Numbered from the stretch's first letter, positions 21,052-34,195 are shown. The stretch: 64,000 nucleotides of DNA from Serripes groenlandicus (GCA_031761405.1 JASEVX010000001.1:41034699-41098698); one strand, 5' to 3'. The notes: generated from the letters alone by a model not told the origin. Numbers and translations are program-made.

Positions 21052-21561
21052 CTATATGGATATTAGAATTCGCCGATGCAGCGAATCTGTCAAATTAATA
21101 GTTCCGTTGCACCAATCTAGTTCACTGCATATATATTCAATACTGCGTGCAAGAAAAGTTGCCTTATTTCTTTTAATCAAAATTTGATTCAACAGTGTTT
21201 GATCTGTTGCTTTGAAATAGTTCCCAGGAATAACTTCATCTCCAGCTTCAAAAATACCACCCCATTTGTCTTGGTGAGGCTTCTTAACCGTATCACGCTT
21301 GACGAAGCTCGCAAAACATACTATGGGTATGACTCATACTCTATGTTTCTTACGGCAACAATATATCCTGGGTAGACAAGCTCTACCAACGATTCGTCTA
21401 AACCACTTTCTGTGCCAGATGTTTTTTTTTTTCAGGCAATTCATCTGTTGTTGTCTTTTTGGTCCTAGAGTACGACCCGTGTGTTCACTGTTCATACATC
21501 GCAATAAAACAGTGTTCACATGCGTAACACGATAAATCACGGACACTAAGAGACCCATCAT
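21052..21561 (-). pseudogene. Decayed open frame inside the left end of the giant element
   Basis: On the minus strand an ATG-initiated frame runs 75 codons from 21561 to a TGA at 21334-21336. The same frame is then open for another 93 codons to TAG at 21052-21054, with coding-like text such as 'QDKWGGIFEAGDEVIPGNYF'. An alternative frame entered at an 11-A tract (about 21421-21431) reads 'ESLVELVYPGYIVAVRNIEY' and then 'YESYP' before a TAG. The mixture of frames looks like a once-coding exon broken by small indels. I do not recognise the family with certainty. It reads towards the left terminus. It could be a remnant of the element's own protein or captured sequence. Confidence 0.35.
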
Positions 21562-21616
21562 CGCACGTGCGATGGTGAATCTTTCTGTTTTCTTTTATAG
21601 GTTAAATATCTGTCAT

Positions 21617-21680
21617 CTCGAGAGGTGTGTGAAGTTAGCGCGTAGATCGTAGATCGTAGCTCAACCAAAAATGTAATTGG
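21617..21680 (+). repeat. Left satellite border block, inverted at 39682-39745
   Basis: Sixty-four bases starting 'ctcgagaggtgtgtgaagtt' and ending 'accaaaaatgtaattgg' occur perfectly inverted at the right border of the opposite array. The block contains the first satellite motif 'gtagatcgtagatcgtagct'. Confidence 0.9.
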
Positions 21681-24600
21681 CTGACCTGGGTCGTAGATCG
21701 TAGCTCAACCACTTTAAAAACATTGCGAATTGGTTGTGCTGGGTCGTAGATCGTAGCTCAACCACTAGAAAAACATTCTGAATTGGCTGACCTGGGTCGT
21801 AGATCGTAGCTCAACCACTTTAAAAACATTACGAATTGGTTGTGCTGGGTCGTAGATCGTAGCTCAACCACTAGAAAAACATTCTGAATTGACTGACCTG
21901 GGTCGTAGATCGTAGCTCAACCATTTTAAAAACATTGCGAATTGGTTGTGCTGGGTCGTAGATCGTAGCTCAACCACTACAAAAACATTGAGAATTGGTT
22001 GAGCTGGGTCGTAGATCGTAGCTCAACCACTTAAAAACATTGCGAATTGGTTGTGCTGGGTCGTAGATCGTAGCTCAACCACTTTAAAAACATTGAGAAT
22101 TGGTTGAGCTGGGTCGTAGATCGTAGCTCAACCACTACAAAAACATTGAGCATTGGTTGAGCTGGGTCGTAGATCGTAGCTCAACCACTTAAAAAGATTG
22201 CGAATTGGTTGTGCTGGGTCGTAGATCGTAGCTCAACCACTTTAAAAACATTGCGAATTGGTGGTGCTGGGTCGTAGATCGTAGCTCAACCACTACAAAA
22301 ACATTCAGAATTGGTTGAGCTGGGTCGTAGATCGTAGCTCAACCATTTTAAAAAGATTGCGAATTGGTTGTGCTGGGTCGTAGATCGTAGCTCAACCACT
22401 TTAAAAACATTGCGAATTGGTTGCGCTGGGTCGTAGATCGTAGCTCAACCACTACAAAAACATTGAGAATTGGTTGAGCTGGGTCGTAGATCGTAGCTCA
22501 ACCATTTTAAAAACATTGCGAATTGGTTGTGCTGGGTCGTAGATCGTAGCTCAACCACTACAAAAACATTCAGAATTGGTTGAGCTGGGTCGTAGATCGT
22601 AGCTCAACCACTTAAAAACATTGCGAATTGGTTGTGCTGGGTCGTAGATCGTAGCTCAACCACTTTAAAAACATTGTGAATTGGTTGTGCAAGGTCGTAG
22701 ATCGTAGCTCAACCACTACAAAAACATTGAGAATTGGTTGAGCTGGGTCGTAGATCGTAGCTCAACCACTTAAAAACATTGCGAATTGGTTGTGCTGGGT
22801 CGTAGATCGTAGCTCAACCACTTTAAAAACATTGCGAATTGGTTGTGCTGGGTCGTAGATCGTAGCTCAACCACTACAAAAACATTCAGAATTGGTTGAG
22901 CTGGGTCGTAGATCGTAGCTCAACCATTTTAAAAACATTGCGAATTGGTTGTGCTGGGTCGTAGATCGTAGCTCAACCACTACAAAAACATTCAGAATTG
23001 GTTGTGCTGGGTCGTAGATCGTAGCTCAACCATTTTAAAAACATTGCGAATTGGTTGTGCTGGGTCGTAGATCGTAGCTCAACCATTTTAAAAACATTGC
23101 GAATTGGTTGTGCTGGGTCGTAGATCGTAGCTCAACCACTACAAAAACATTCAGAATTGGTTGTGCTGGGTCGTAGATCGTAGCTCAACCATTTTAAAAA
23201 CATTGCGAATTGGTTGTGCTGGGTCGTAGGTCGTAGCTCAACCACTTTAAAAACATTGCGAATTGGTTGTGCTGGGTCGTAGATCGTAGCTCAACCACTA
23301 CAAAAACATTCAGAATTGGTTGAGCTGGGTCGTAGATCGTAGCTCAACCATTTTAAAAACATTGCGAATTGGTTGTGCTGGGTCGTAGATCGTAGCTCAA
23401 CCACTACAAAAACATTCAGAATTGGTTGAGCTGGGTCGTAGATCGTAGCTCAACCACTTTAAAAACATTGCGAATTGGTTGTGCTGGGTCGTAGATCGTA
23501 GCTCAACCACTTTAAAAACATTGTGAATTGGTTGTGCTGGGTCGTAGATCGTAGCTCAACCACTTTAAAAACATTGCGAATTGGTTGTGCTGGGTCGTAG
23601 ATCGTAGCTCAACCACTAGAAAAACATTCTGAATTGGCTGACCTGGGTCGTAGATCGTAGCTCAACCACTTTAAAAACATTGCGAATTGGTTGTGCTGGG
23701 TCGTAGATCGTAGCTCAACCACTAGAAAAACATTCTGAATTGGCTGACCTTGGTCGTAGATCGTAGCTCAACCATTTTAAAAACATTGCGAATTGGTTGT
23801 GCTGGGTCGTAGATCGTAGCTCAACCACTACAAAAACATTGATATTTGGTTGAGCTGGGTCTTAGATCGTAGCTCAACCACTTAAAAACATTGCGAATTG
23901 GTTGTGCTGGGTCGTAGATCGTAGCTCAACCACTTTAAAACCATTGTGAATTGGTTGTGCTGGGTCGTAGATCGTAGCTCAACCACTACAAAAACATTGA
24001 GAATTGGTTGAGCTGGGTCGTAGATCGTAGCTCAACCACTTAAAAACATTGCGAATTGGTTGTGCTGGGTCGGGTCGTAGATCGTAGCTCAACCACTTTA
24101 AAAACATTGCGAATTGGTTGTGCTGGGTCGTAGATCGTAGCTCAACCACTACAAAAACATTGAGAATTGGTTGAGCTGGGTCGTAGATCGTAGCTCAACC
24201 ACTTAAAAAACATTGCGAATTGGTTGTGCTGGGTCGTAGATCGTAGCTCAACCACTTTAAAAACATTGTGAATTGGTTGTGCTGGGTCGTAGATCGTAGC
24301 TCAACCACTACAAAAACATTGAGCATTGGTTGAGCTGGGTCGTAGATCGTAGCTCAACCACTTAAAAAGATTGCGAATTGGTTGTGCTGGGTCGTAGATC
24401 GTAGCTCAACCACTTTAAAAACATTGCGAATTGGTTGTGCTGGGTCGTAGATCGTAGCTCAACCACTACAAAAACATTCAGAATTGGTTGAGCTGGGTCG
24501 TAGATCGTAGCTCAACCATTTTAAAAAGATTGCGAATTGGTTGTGCTGGGTCGTAGATCGTAGCTCAACCACTTTAAAAACATTGCGAATTGGTTGCGCT

Positions 24601-27600
24601 GGGTCGTAGATCGTAGCTCAACCACTACAAAAACATTGAGAATTGGTTGAGCTGGGTCGTAGATCGTAGCTCAACCATTTTAAAAACATTGCGAATTGGT
24701 TGTGCTGGGTCGTAGATCGTAGCTCAACCACTACAAAAACATTCAGAATTGGTTGAGCTGGGTCGTAGATCGTAGCTCAACCACTTAAAAACATTGCGAA
24801 TTGGTTGTGCTGGGTCGTAGATCGTAGCTCAACCACTTTAAAAACATTGTGAATTGGTTGTGCTGGGTCGTAGATCGTAGCTCAACCACTACAAAAACAT
24901 TGAGAATTGGTTGAGCTGGGTCGTAGATCGTAGCTCAACCACTTAAAAACATTGCGAAGTGGTTGTGCTGGGTCGTAGATCGTAGCTCAACCACTTTAAA
25001 AACATTGCGAATTGGTTGTGCTGGGTCGTAGATCGTAGCTCAACCACTACAAAAACATTCAGAATTGGTTGAGCTGGGTCGTAGATCGTAGCTCAACCAT
25101 TTTAAAAACATTGCGAATTGGTTGTGCTGGGTCGTAGATCGTAGCTCAACCACTACAAAAACATTCAGAATTGGTTGTGCTGGGTCGTAGATCGTAGCTC
25201 AACCATTTTAAAAACATTGCGAATTGGTTGTGCTGGGTCGTAGATCGTAGCTCAACCATTTTAAAAACATTGCGAATTGGTTGTGCTGGGTCGTAGATCG
25301 TAGCTCAACCACTACAAAAACATTCAGAATTGGTTGTGCTGGGTCGTAGATCGTAGCTCAACCATTTTAAAAACATTGCGAATTGGTTGTGCTGGGTCGT
25401 AGGTCGTAGCTCAACCATTTTAAAAACATTGCGAATTGGTTGTGTTGGGTCGTAGATCGTAGCTCAACCACTACAAAAACATTCAGAATTGGTTGTGCTG
25501 GGTCGTAGATCGTAGCTCAACCATTTTAAAAACATTGCGAATTGGTTGTGCTGGGTCGTAGATCGTAGCTCAACCACTACAAAAACATTCCGAATTGGTT
25601 GTGCTGGGTCGTAGATCGTAGCTCAACCATTTTAAAAACATTGCGAATTGGTTGTGCTGGGTCGTAGATCGTAGCTCAACCATTTTAAAAACATTGCGAA
25701 TTGGTTGTGCTGGGTCGTAGATCGTAGCTCAACCACTACAAAAACATTCAGAATTGGTTGTGCTGTGTCGTAGATCGTAGCTCAACAATTTTAAAAACAT
25801 TGCGAATTGGTTGTGCTGGGTTGTAGGTCGTAGCTCAACCACTTTAAAAACATTGCGAATTGGTTGTGCTGGGTCGTAGATCGTAGCTCAACCACTACAA
25901 AAACATTCAGAATTGGTTGAGCTGGGTCGTAGATCGTAGCTCAACCATTTTAAAAACATTGCGAATTGGTTGTGCTGGGTCGTAGATCGTAGCTCAACCA
26001 TTTTAAAAACATTGCGAATTGGTTGTGCTGGGTCGTAGATCGTAGCTCAACCACTACAAAAACATTCATAATTGGTTGTGCTGGGTCGTAGATCGTAGTT
26101 CAACCATTTTAAAAACATTACGAATTGGTTGTGCTGGGTCGTAGGTCGTAGCTCAACCACTTAAAAAACATTGCGAATTGGTTGTGCTGGGTCGTAGATC
26201 GTAGCTCAACCACTACAAAAACATTCAGAATTGGTTGAGCTGGGTCGTAGATCGTAGCTCAACCATTTTAAAAACATTGCGAATTGGTTGTGCTGGGTCG
26301 TAGATCGTAGCTCAACCACTATAAAAACATTCAGAATTGGTTGAGCTGAGTCGTAGATCGTAGCTCAACCACTTTAAAAACATTGCGAATTGGTTGTGCT
26401 AGGTCGTAGATCGTAGCTCAACCACTTTAAAAACATTGTGAATTGGTTGTGCTGGGTTGTAGATCGTAGCTCAACCACTTTAAAAACATTGCGAATTGGT
26501 TGTGCTGGGTCGTAGATCGTAGCTCAACCACTAGAAAAACATTCTAAATTGGCTGACCTGGGTCGTAGATCGTAGCTCAACCACTTTAAAAACATTGCGA
26601 ATTGGTTGTGCTGGGTCGTAGATCGTAGCTCAACCACTAGAAAAACATTCTGAATTGGCTGACCTGGGTCGTAGATCGTAGCTCAACCATTTTAAAAACA
26701 TTGCGAATTGGTTGTGCTGGGTCGTAGATCGTAGCTCAACCATTTTAAAAACATTGCGAATTGGTTGTGCTGGGTCGTAGATCGTAGCTCAACCACTACA
26801 AAAACATTCAGAATTGGTTGTGCTGGGTCGTAGATCGTAGCTCAACCATTTTAAAAACATTGCGAATTGGTTGTGCTGGGTCGTAGGTCGTAGCTCAACC
26901 ATTTTAAAAACATTGCGAATTGGTTGTGTTGGGTCGTAGATCGTAGCTCAACCACTACAAAAACATTCAGAATTGGTTGTGCTGGGTCGTAGATCGTAGC
27001 TCAACCATTTTAAAAACATTGCGAATTGGTTGTGCTGGGTCGTAGATCGTAGCTCAACCACTACAAAAACATTCCGAATTGGTTGTGCTGGGTCGTAGAT
27101 CGTAGCTCAACCATTTTAAAAACATTGCGAATTGGTTGTGCTGGGTCGTAGATCGTAGCTCAACCATTTTAAAAACATTGCGAATTGGTTGTGCTGGGTC
27201 GTAGATCGTAGCTCAACCACTACAAAAACATTCAGAATTGGTTGTGCTGTGTCGTAGATCGTAGCTCAACAATTTTAAAAACATTGCGAATTGGTTGTGC
27301 TGGGTTGTAGGTCGTAGCTCAACCACTTTAAAAACATTGCGAATTGGTTGTGCTGGGTCGTAGATCGTAGCTCAACCACTACAAAAACATTCAGAATTGG
27401 TTGAGCTGGGTCGTAGATCGTAGCTCAACCATTTTAAAAACATTGCGAATTGGTTGTGCTGGGTCGTAGATCGTAGCTCAACCATTTTAAAAACATTGCG
27501 AATTGGTTGTGCTGGGTCGTAGATCGTAGCTCAACCACTACAAAAACATTCATAATTGGTTGTGCTGGGTCGTAGATCGTAGTTCAACCATTTTAAAAAC

Positions 27601-30600
27601 ATTACGAATTGGTTGTGCTGGGTCGTAGGTCGTAGCTCAACCACTTAAAAAACATTGCGAATTGGTTGTGCTGGGTCGTAGATCGTAGCTCAACCACTAC
27701 AAAAACATTCAGAATTGGTTGAGCTGGGTCGTAGATCGTAGCTCAACCATTTTAAAAACATTGCGAATTGGTTGTGCTGGGTCGTAGATCGTAGCTCAAC
27801 CACTATAAAAACATTCAGAATTGGTTGAGCTGAGTCGTAGATCGTAGCTCAACCACTTTAAAAACATTGCGAATTGGTTGTGCTAGGTCGTAGATCGTAG
27901 CTCAACCACTTTAAAAACATTGTGAATTGGTTGTGCTGGGTTGTAGATCGTAGCTCAACCACTTTAAAAACATTGCGAATTGGTTGTGCTGGGTCGTAGA
28001 TCGTAGCTCAACCACTAGAAAAACATTCTAAATTGGCTGACCTGGGTCGTAGATCGTAGCTCAACCACTTTAAAAACATTGCGAATTGGTTGTGCTGGGT
28101 CGTAGATCGTAGCTCAACCACTAGAAAAACATTCTGAATTGGCTGACCTGGGTCGTAGATCGTAGCTCAACCATTTTAAAAACATTGCGAATTGGTTGTG
28201 CTGGGTCGTAGATCGTAGCTCAACCACTACAAAAACATTGATAATTGGTTGAGCTGGGTCTTAGATCGTAGCTTAACCACTACAAAAACATTCAGAATTG
28301 GTTGTGCTGGGTCGTAGATCGTAGCTCAACCATTTTAAAAACATTGCGAATTGGTTGTGCTGGGTCGTAGGTCGTAGCTCAACCACTTTAAAAACATTGC
28401 GAATTGGTTTTGCTGGGTCGTAGATCGTAGCTCAACCACTACAAAAACATTCAGAATTGGTTGAGCTGGGTCGTAGATCGTAGCTCAACCATTTTAAAAA
28501 CATTGCGAATTGGTTGTGCTGGGTCGTAGATCGTAGCTCAACCACTACAAAAACATTCAGAATTGGTTGAGCTGGGTCGTAGATCGTAGCTCAACCACTT
28601 TAAAAACATTGCGAATTGGTTGTGCTGGGTCGTAGATCGTAGCTCAACCACTTTAAAAACATTGTGAATTGGTTGTGCTGGGTCGTAGATCGTAGCTCAA
28701 CCACTTTAAAAACATTGCGAATTGGTTGTGCTGGGTCGTAGATCGTAGCTCAACCACTAGAAAAACATTCTGAATTGGCTGACCTGGGTCGTAGATCGTA
28801 GCTCAACCACTTTAAAAACATTGCGAATTGGTTGTGCTGGGTCGTAGATCGTAGCTCAACCACTAGAAAAACATTCTGAATTGGCTGACCTGGGTCGTAG
28901 ATCGTAGCTCAACCATTTTAAAAACATTGCGAATTGGTTGTGCTGGGTCGTAGATCGTAGCTCAACCACTACAAAAACATTGAGAATTGGTTGAGCTGGG
29001 TCTTAGATCGTAGCTCAACCACTTAAAAACATTGCGAATTGGTTGTGCTGGGTCGTAGATCGTAGCTCAACCACTTTAAAATCATTGTGAATTGGTTGTG
29101 CTGGGTCGTAGATCGTAGCTCAACCACTACAAAAACATTGAGAATTGGTTGAGCTGGGTCGTAGATCGTAGCTCAACCACTTAAAAACATTGCGAATTGG
29201 TTGTGCTGGGTCGGGTCGTAGATCGTAGCTCAACCACTTTAAAAACATTGCGAATTGGTTGTGCTGGGTCGTAGATCGTAGCTCAACCACTACAAAAACA
29301 TTGAGAATTGGTTGAGCTGGGTCGTAGATCGTAGCTCAACCACTTAAAAAACATTGCGAATTGGTTGTGCTGGGTCGTAGATCGTAGCTCAACCACTTTA
29401 AAAACATTGTGAATTGGTTGTGCTGGGTCGTAGATCGTAGCTCAACCACTACAAAAACATTGAGCATTGGTTGAGCTGGGTCGTAGATCGTAGCTCAACC
29501 ACTTAAAAAGATTGCGAATTGGTTGTGCTGGGTCGTAGATCGTAGCTCAACCACTTTAAAAACATTGCGAATTGGTTGTGCTGGGTCGTAGATCGTAGCT
29601 CAACCACTACAAAAACATTCAGAATTGGTTGAGCTGGGTCGTAGATCGTAGCTCAACCATTTTAAAAAGATTGCGAATTGGTTGTGCTGGGTCGTAGATC
29701 GTAGCTCAACCACTTTAAAAACATTGCGAATTGGTTGCGCTGGGTCGTAGATCGTAGCTCAACCACTACAAAAACATTCAGAATTGGTTGAGCTGGGTCG
29801 TAGATCGTAACTCAACCACTTAAAAACATTGCGAATTGGTTGTGCTGGGTCGTAGATCGTAGCTCAACCACTTAAAAACATTGCGAATTGGTTGTGCTGG
29901 GTCGTAGATCGTAGCTCAACCACTATAAAAACATTCAGAATTGGTTGAGCTGGGTCGTAGATCGTAGCTCAACCACTTTAAAAACATTGCGAATTGATTG
30001 TGCTGGGTCGTAGATCGTAGCTCAACCACTAGAAAAACATTCTGAATTGGCTGACCTGGGTCGTAGATCGTAGCTCAACCACTTTAAAAACATTGTGAAT
30101 TGGTTGTGCTGGGTCGTAGATCGTAGCTCAACCACTAGAAAAACATTCTGAATTGGCTGACCTGGGTCGTAGATCGTAGCTCAACCATTTTAAAAACATT
30201 GCGAATTGGTTGTGCTGGGTCATAGATCGTAGCTCAACCACTACAAAAACATTGATAATTGGTTGAGCTGGGTCTTAGATCGTAGCTCAACCACTTAAAA
30301 ACATTGCGAATTGGTTGTGCTGGGTCGTAGATCGTAGCTCAACCACTTTAAAAACATTGTGAATTGGTTGTGCTGGGTCGTAGATCGTAGCTCAACCACT
30401 ACAAAAACATTGAGAATTGGTTGAGCTGGGTCGTAGATCGTAGCTCAACCACTTAAAAACATTGCGAATTGGTTGTGCTGGGTCGGGTCGTAGATCGTAG
30501 CTCAACCACTTTAAAAACATTGCGAATTGGTTGTGCTGGGTCGTAGATCGTAGCTCAACCACTACAAAAACATTCAGAATTGGTTGAGCTGGGTCGTAGA

Positions 30601-31240
30601 TCGTAGCTCAACCATTTTAAAAACATTGCGAATTGGTTGTGCTGGGTCGTAGATCGTAGCTCAACCACTTTAAAAACATTGCGAATTGGTTGTGCTGGGT
30701 CGTAGATCGTAGCTCAACCACTACAAAAACATTCAGAATTGGTTGAGCTGGGTCGTAGATCGTAGCTCAACCACTTAAAAACATTGCGAATTGGTTGTGC
30801 TGGGTCGTAGATCGTAGCTCAACCACTTTAAAAACATTGTGAATTGGTTGTGCTGGGTCGTAGATCGTAGCTCAACCACTAGAAAAACATTCTGAATTGG
30901 CTGACCTGGGTCGTAGATCGTAGCTCAACCACTTTAAAAACATTGCGAATTGGTTGCGCTGGGTCGTAGATCGTAGCTCAACCACTACAAAAACATTGAG
31001 AATTGGTTGAGCTGGGTCGTAGATCGTAGCTCAACCACTTAAAAACATTGCGAATTGGTTGTGCTGGGTCGTAGATCGTAGCTCAACCACTTTAAAAACA
31101 TTGTGAATTGGTTGTGCTGGGTCGTAGATCGTAGCTCAACCACTAGAAAAAACATTCTGAATTGGCTGACCTGGGTCATAGATCGTAGCTCAACCACTTT
31201 AAAAACATTCTGAATTGGCTGACCTGGGTAGATCGTAGAT
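21637..31240 (+). repeat. 53-bp satellite, left arm (~180 units)
   Basis: The unit is 'cgtagatcgtagctcaacca' then 'ctttaaaaacattgcgaatt' and 'ggttgtgctgggt' (53 bases; 52-bp variants lack one T). Variant units carry 'ctacaaaaacattcag', 'ctagaaaaacattctg' or 'ttggctgacct'. 'ggttgagct' and 'agctcaacc' in many units are 9-bp inverted arms around about 14 bases. Long segmental copies are visible: marker variants recur at offsets of 1,484 (25441/26925, 26063/27547, 26397/27881), 5,141 (24065/29206, 24317/29458), 2,173 and 1,272 bases. The stop-rich unit leaves no open frame. Confidence 0.95.
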
Positions 31241-31380
31241 CGTAGATTCCCACTGACACGTAATGCAGAGTATACGCATGCATATAAAACATATATACTT
31301 ACCATACACACGCAAACACAGAACAAAACATGTCAGTAAGGATGTCCTTCGTAGTTGACCCGGACATTCCCACTGACATG
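31241..31380. repeat. 120-bp satellite, left fragment
   Basis: 'ttcccactgacacgtaatgc', 'catacacacgcaaacacaga' and 'gtcagtaaggatgtccttcg' match the 120-bp unit at 33846-34195. The fragment is interrupted by the MITE at 31381 and resumes at 31624 with 'tgtaatgcatataaaacatg'. Confidence 0.85.
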
Positions 31381-31623
31381 TCGAGGGCTTGGCGTGAAAC
31401 GGTTGTAACTAAAATTGGTATATTTTTACCAAGGTTAATCACCTCGCCATAAAGTCTTTATAAGTGTTAAATCATTTTTCTTGGTAAACAATGGAAATTT
31501 AGGTGTCAAATTCTGAGCAATGGCACCTAAATTTGCATTGTTTACAAAGGGGTCAAAATTGCCCCTAAACTAGGGTTTTCAAAAGAGGTTTTTAGTTACA
31601 ACCGTTTCACACCAAGCCCTCGA
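31381..31623. mobile_element. Family C MITE inserted in the 120-bp satellite
   Basis: TCGAGGGCTTGGCGTGAAAC and its inverse 'tttcacaccaagccctcga' bound 243 bp. TG flanks both sides ('gacatg' / 'tgtaatgc'), while uninterrupted units read 'gacacgtaatgc', so the site is known. The interior carries 'ggaaatttaggtg' and 'cacctaaatttgcat' as inverted arms. Confidence 0.85.
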
Positions 31624-33845
31624 TGTAATGCATATAAAACATGTATTGTTCTGTGTCCCGTGAAAAAAAAAAAAAAAGTGTTCCACTCCATTGTGAAATG
31701 TTCATGCTTCGACTGCCTTGACTAAGGCCTCTATGACGAAGTGCTCCCTTTAAATTACGCGGTAAACTCGGGTAGAAATTCGACTTACGGCCCTGGTAGC
31801 TGTCCCGTGAAAAAAAAAAAAAAAAAAGTGTTCCACTCCATTGTGAAATGATCAGTCTTCGACTGCCTTGACTAAGGCCTCTATGACGGAGTGCTCCCTA
31901 TAAATTACGCGGGTAGAAATTCCACTTACGGCCCTGGTAGCTGTCCCGTGATAAAAAAAAAAAAAAGTGTTCCACTCCATTGTGAAATGTTCGGGCTTCG
32001 ACTGCCTTGATTAAGGCCTCTATGACGAAGTGCTCCCTTTAAATTACGCGGTAAATTCAGGTAGAAATTCGACTTACGGCCCTGGTAGCTGTCACGTGAA
32101 AAAAAGAAAAAAAAGTGTTCCACTCCATTGTGAAATGTTCGGGCTTCGACTGCCTTGACTAAGGCCTATAGGACGGAGTGCTCCCTATAAATTACGCGGG
32201 TAGAAATTCCACTTACGGCCCTGGTAGCTGTCCCGTGAAAAAAAAAAGTGTTCCACTCCATTGTGAAATGATCAGTCTTCGACTGCCTTGACTAAGGCCT
32301 CTATGACGGAGTGCTCCCTTTAAATTACGCGGTAAACTCGGGTAGAAATTCGACTTACGGCCCTGGTAGCGGTCTCGTGAAAAAAAAAAAAAAAGTGTTC
32401 CACTCCATTGTGAAATGTTCGGGCTTCGACTGCCTTGACTCCCTTTAAATTACGCGGTAAATTCAGGTAGAAATTCGACTTACGGCCCTGGTAGCTGTCA
32501 CGTGAAAAAAAGAAAAAAAAGTGTTCCACTCCATTGTGAAATGTTCGGGCTTCGACTGCCTTCACTAAGGCCTCTATGACGGAGTGCTCCCTTTAAATTA
32601 CGCGGTAAACTCGGGTAGAAATTCGACTTACGGCCCTGGTAGCGGTCTCGTGAAAAAAAAAAAAAAAGTGTTCCACTCCATTGTGAAATGTTCGGGCTTC
32701 GACTGCCTTGACTCCCTTTAAATTACGCGGTAAATACAGGTAGAAATTCGACTTACGGCCCTGGTAGCTGTCACGTGAAAAAAAGAAAAAAAAGTGTTCC
32801 ACTCCATTGTGAAATGTTCGGGCTTCGACTACCTTGACTAAGGCCTATAGGACGGAGTGCTCCCTATAAATTACGCGGGTAGAAATTCCACTTACGGCCC
32901 TGGTAGCTGTCCCGTGAAAAAAAAAAAAAGTGTTCCACTCCATTGTGAAATGATCAGTCTTCGACTGCCTTGACTAAGGCCTCTATGACGGAGTGCTCCC
33001 TTTAAATTACGCGGTAAACTCGGGTACGGCCCTGGTAGCTGTCCCGTGAAAAAATAAAATGTGTTCCACTCCATTGTGAAATATTGGTCTTCGACTGCCT
33101 TGACTAAGGCCTCTATGACGGAGTGCTCCCTTTAAATTACGCGGTAAACTCGGGTAGAAATTCCACTTACGGCCCTGGTAGCTGTCTCGTGAAAAAAAAA
33201 AAAAAAGTGTTCCACTCCATTGTGAAATGTTCGTGCTTCGACTGCCTTGACTAAGGCCTCTATGACGGAGTGCTCCCTTTAAATTACGCGGTAAACTCGG
33301 GTAGAAATTCCACTTACGGCCCTGGTAGCTGTCTCGTGAAAAAAAAAAAAAAAGTGTTCCACTCCATTGTGAAATGTTCGGTCTTCGACCGCCTTGACTA
33401 AGGCCTCTATGACGGAGTGCTCCCTTTAAATTACGCGGTAAACTCGGGTAGAAATTCGACTTATGGCCCTGGTAGCTGTCCCGTGAACAAAAAAAAAAAG
33501 TGTTCCACTCCATTGTGAAATGTTCGGGCTTCGACTGCCTTGATTAAGGCCTCTAGTACCGAGTGCTCCCTTTAAATTATGCGGTAAATTCGGGTAGAAA
33601 GTCGACTTACGGCCCTGGTAGCTGTCCGTGAAAAAGAAAACAAACAAAGTGTTCCACTCCATTGTGAAATGTTCGGGCTTCGACTGCCTTGATTAAGGCC
33701 TCTAGCACCGAGTGCTCCCTTTAAATTATGCGGTAAATTCGGGTAGAAAGTCGACTTACGGCCCTGGTAGCTGTCCGTGAAAAAGAAAACAAAAAAAGTG
33801 TTCCACTCCATTGTGAAATGTTCCGGCTTCGACTGCCTTGATTAA
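31624..33845 (-). repeat. ~145-bp poly(A)-containing satellite, 16 units
   Basis: Each unit starts 'gtgttccactccattgtgaa', continues 'cttcgactgccttgactaag', 'tgacggagtgctccctttaa', 'attacgcggtaaactcgggt', 'ttacggccctggtagctgtc' and ends 'ccgtgaa' plus a 7-16 base A tract. Starts fall near 31678, 31827, 31967, 32114, 32246, 32393, 32520, 32666, 32792, 32929, 33060, 33207, 33352, 33500, 33648 and 33797. Two units (32393, 32666) lack about 20 bases after 'ccttgact', giving a repeated dimer. Minus-strand frames with FFFF runs are artefacts of the A tract. Confidence 0.95.
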
Positions 33846-34195
33846 TGCCTCCTTCGTAGTTGACCTGGACATTCCCACTGACACGTAATGCAGAGTATAC
33901 GCATGTATATAACACATATATACATACCATACACACGCAAACACAGAACAAAACATGTCAGTAAGGATATCCTTCGTAGTTGACCCGGACATTCCCACTG
34001 ACACGTAATGCAGAGTATACGCATGTATATAAAACATATATACATACCATACACACGCAAACACAGAACAAAACATGTCAGTAAGGATGTCCTTCGTAGT
34101 TGACCTGGACATCCCCACTGACACGTAATGCAGAGCAAACACAGAACAAAACATGTCAGTGAGGATGTCCTTAGTAGTTAACACGGACATGCAAT
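33846..34195. repeat. 120-bp satellite, right block (~3 units)
   Basis: 'ccttcgtagttgacc' recurs at 33851, 33971 and 34091, an exact 120-bp period. The third unit has an internal deletion and a fourth is partial. Minus-strand cysteine-rich frames (CVCMVCIYVLY repeats) are repeat artefacts. Confidence 0.9.

Noticed and set aside
31926..33811. Frames rich in Phe runs and 'SRDSYQGRKSNFYP' repeats
   Set aside because: They are the minus strand of the 145-bp satellite; the Phe runs are the A tracts.
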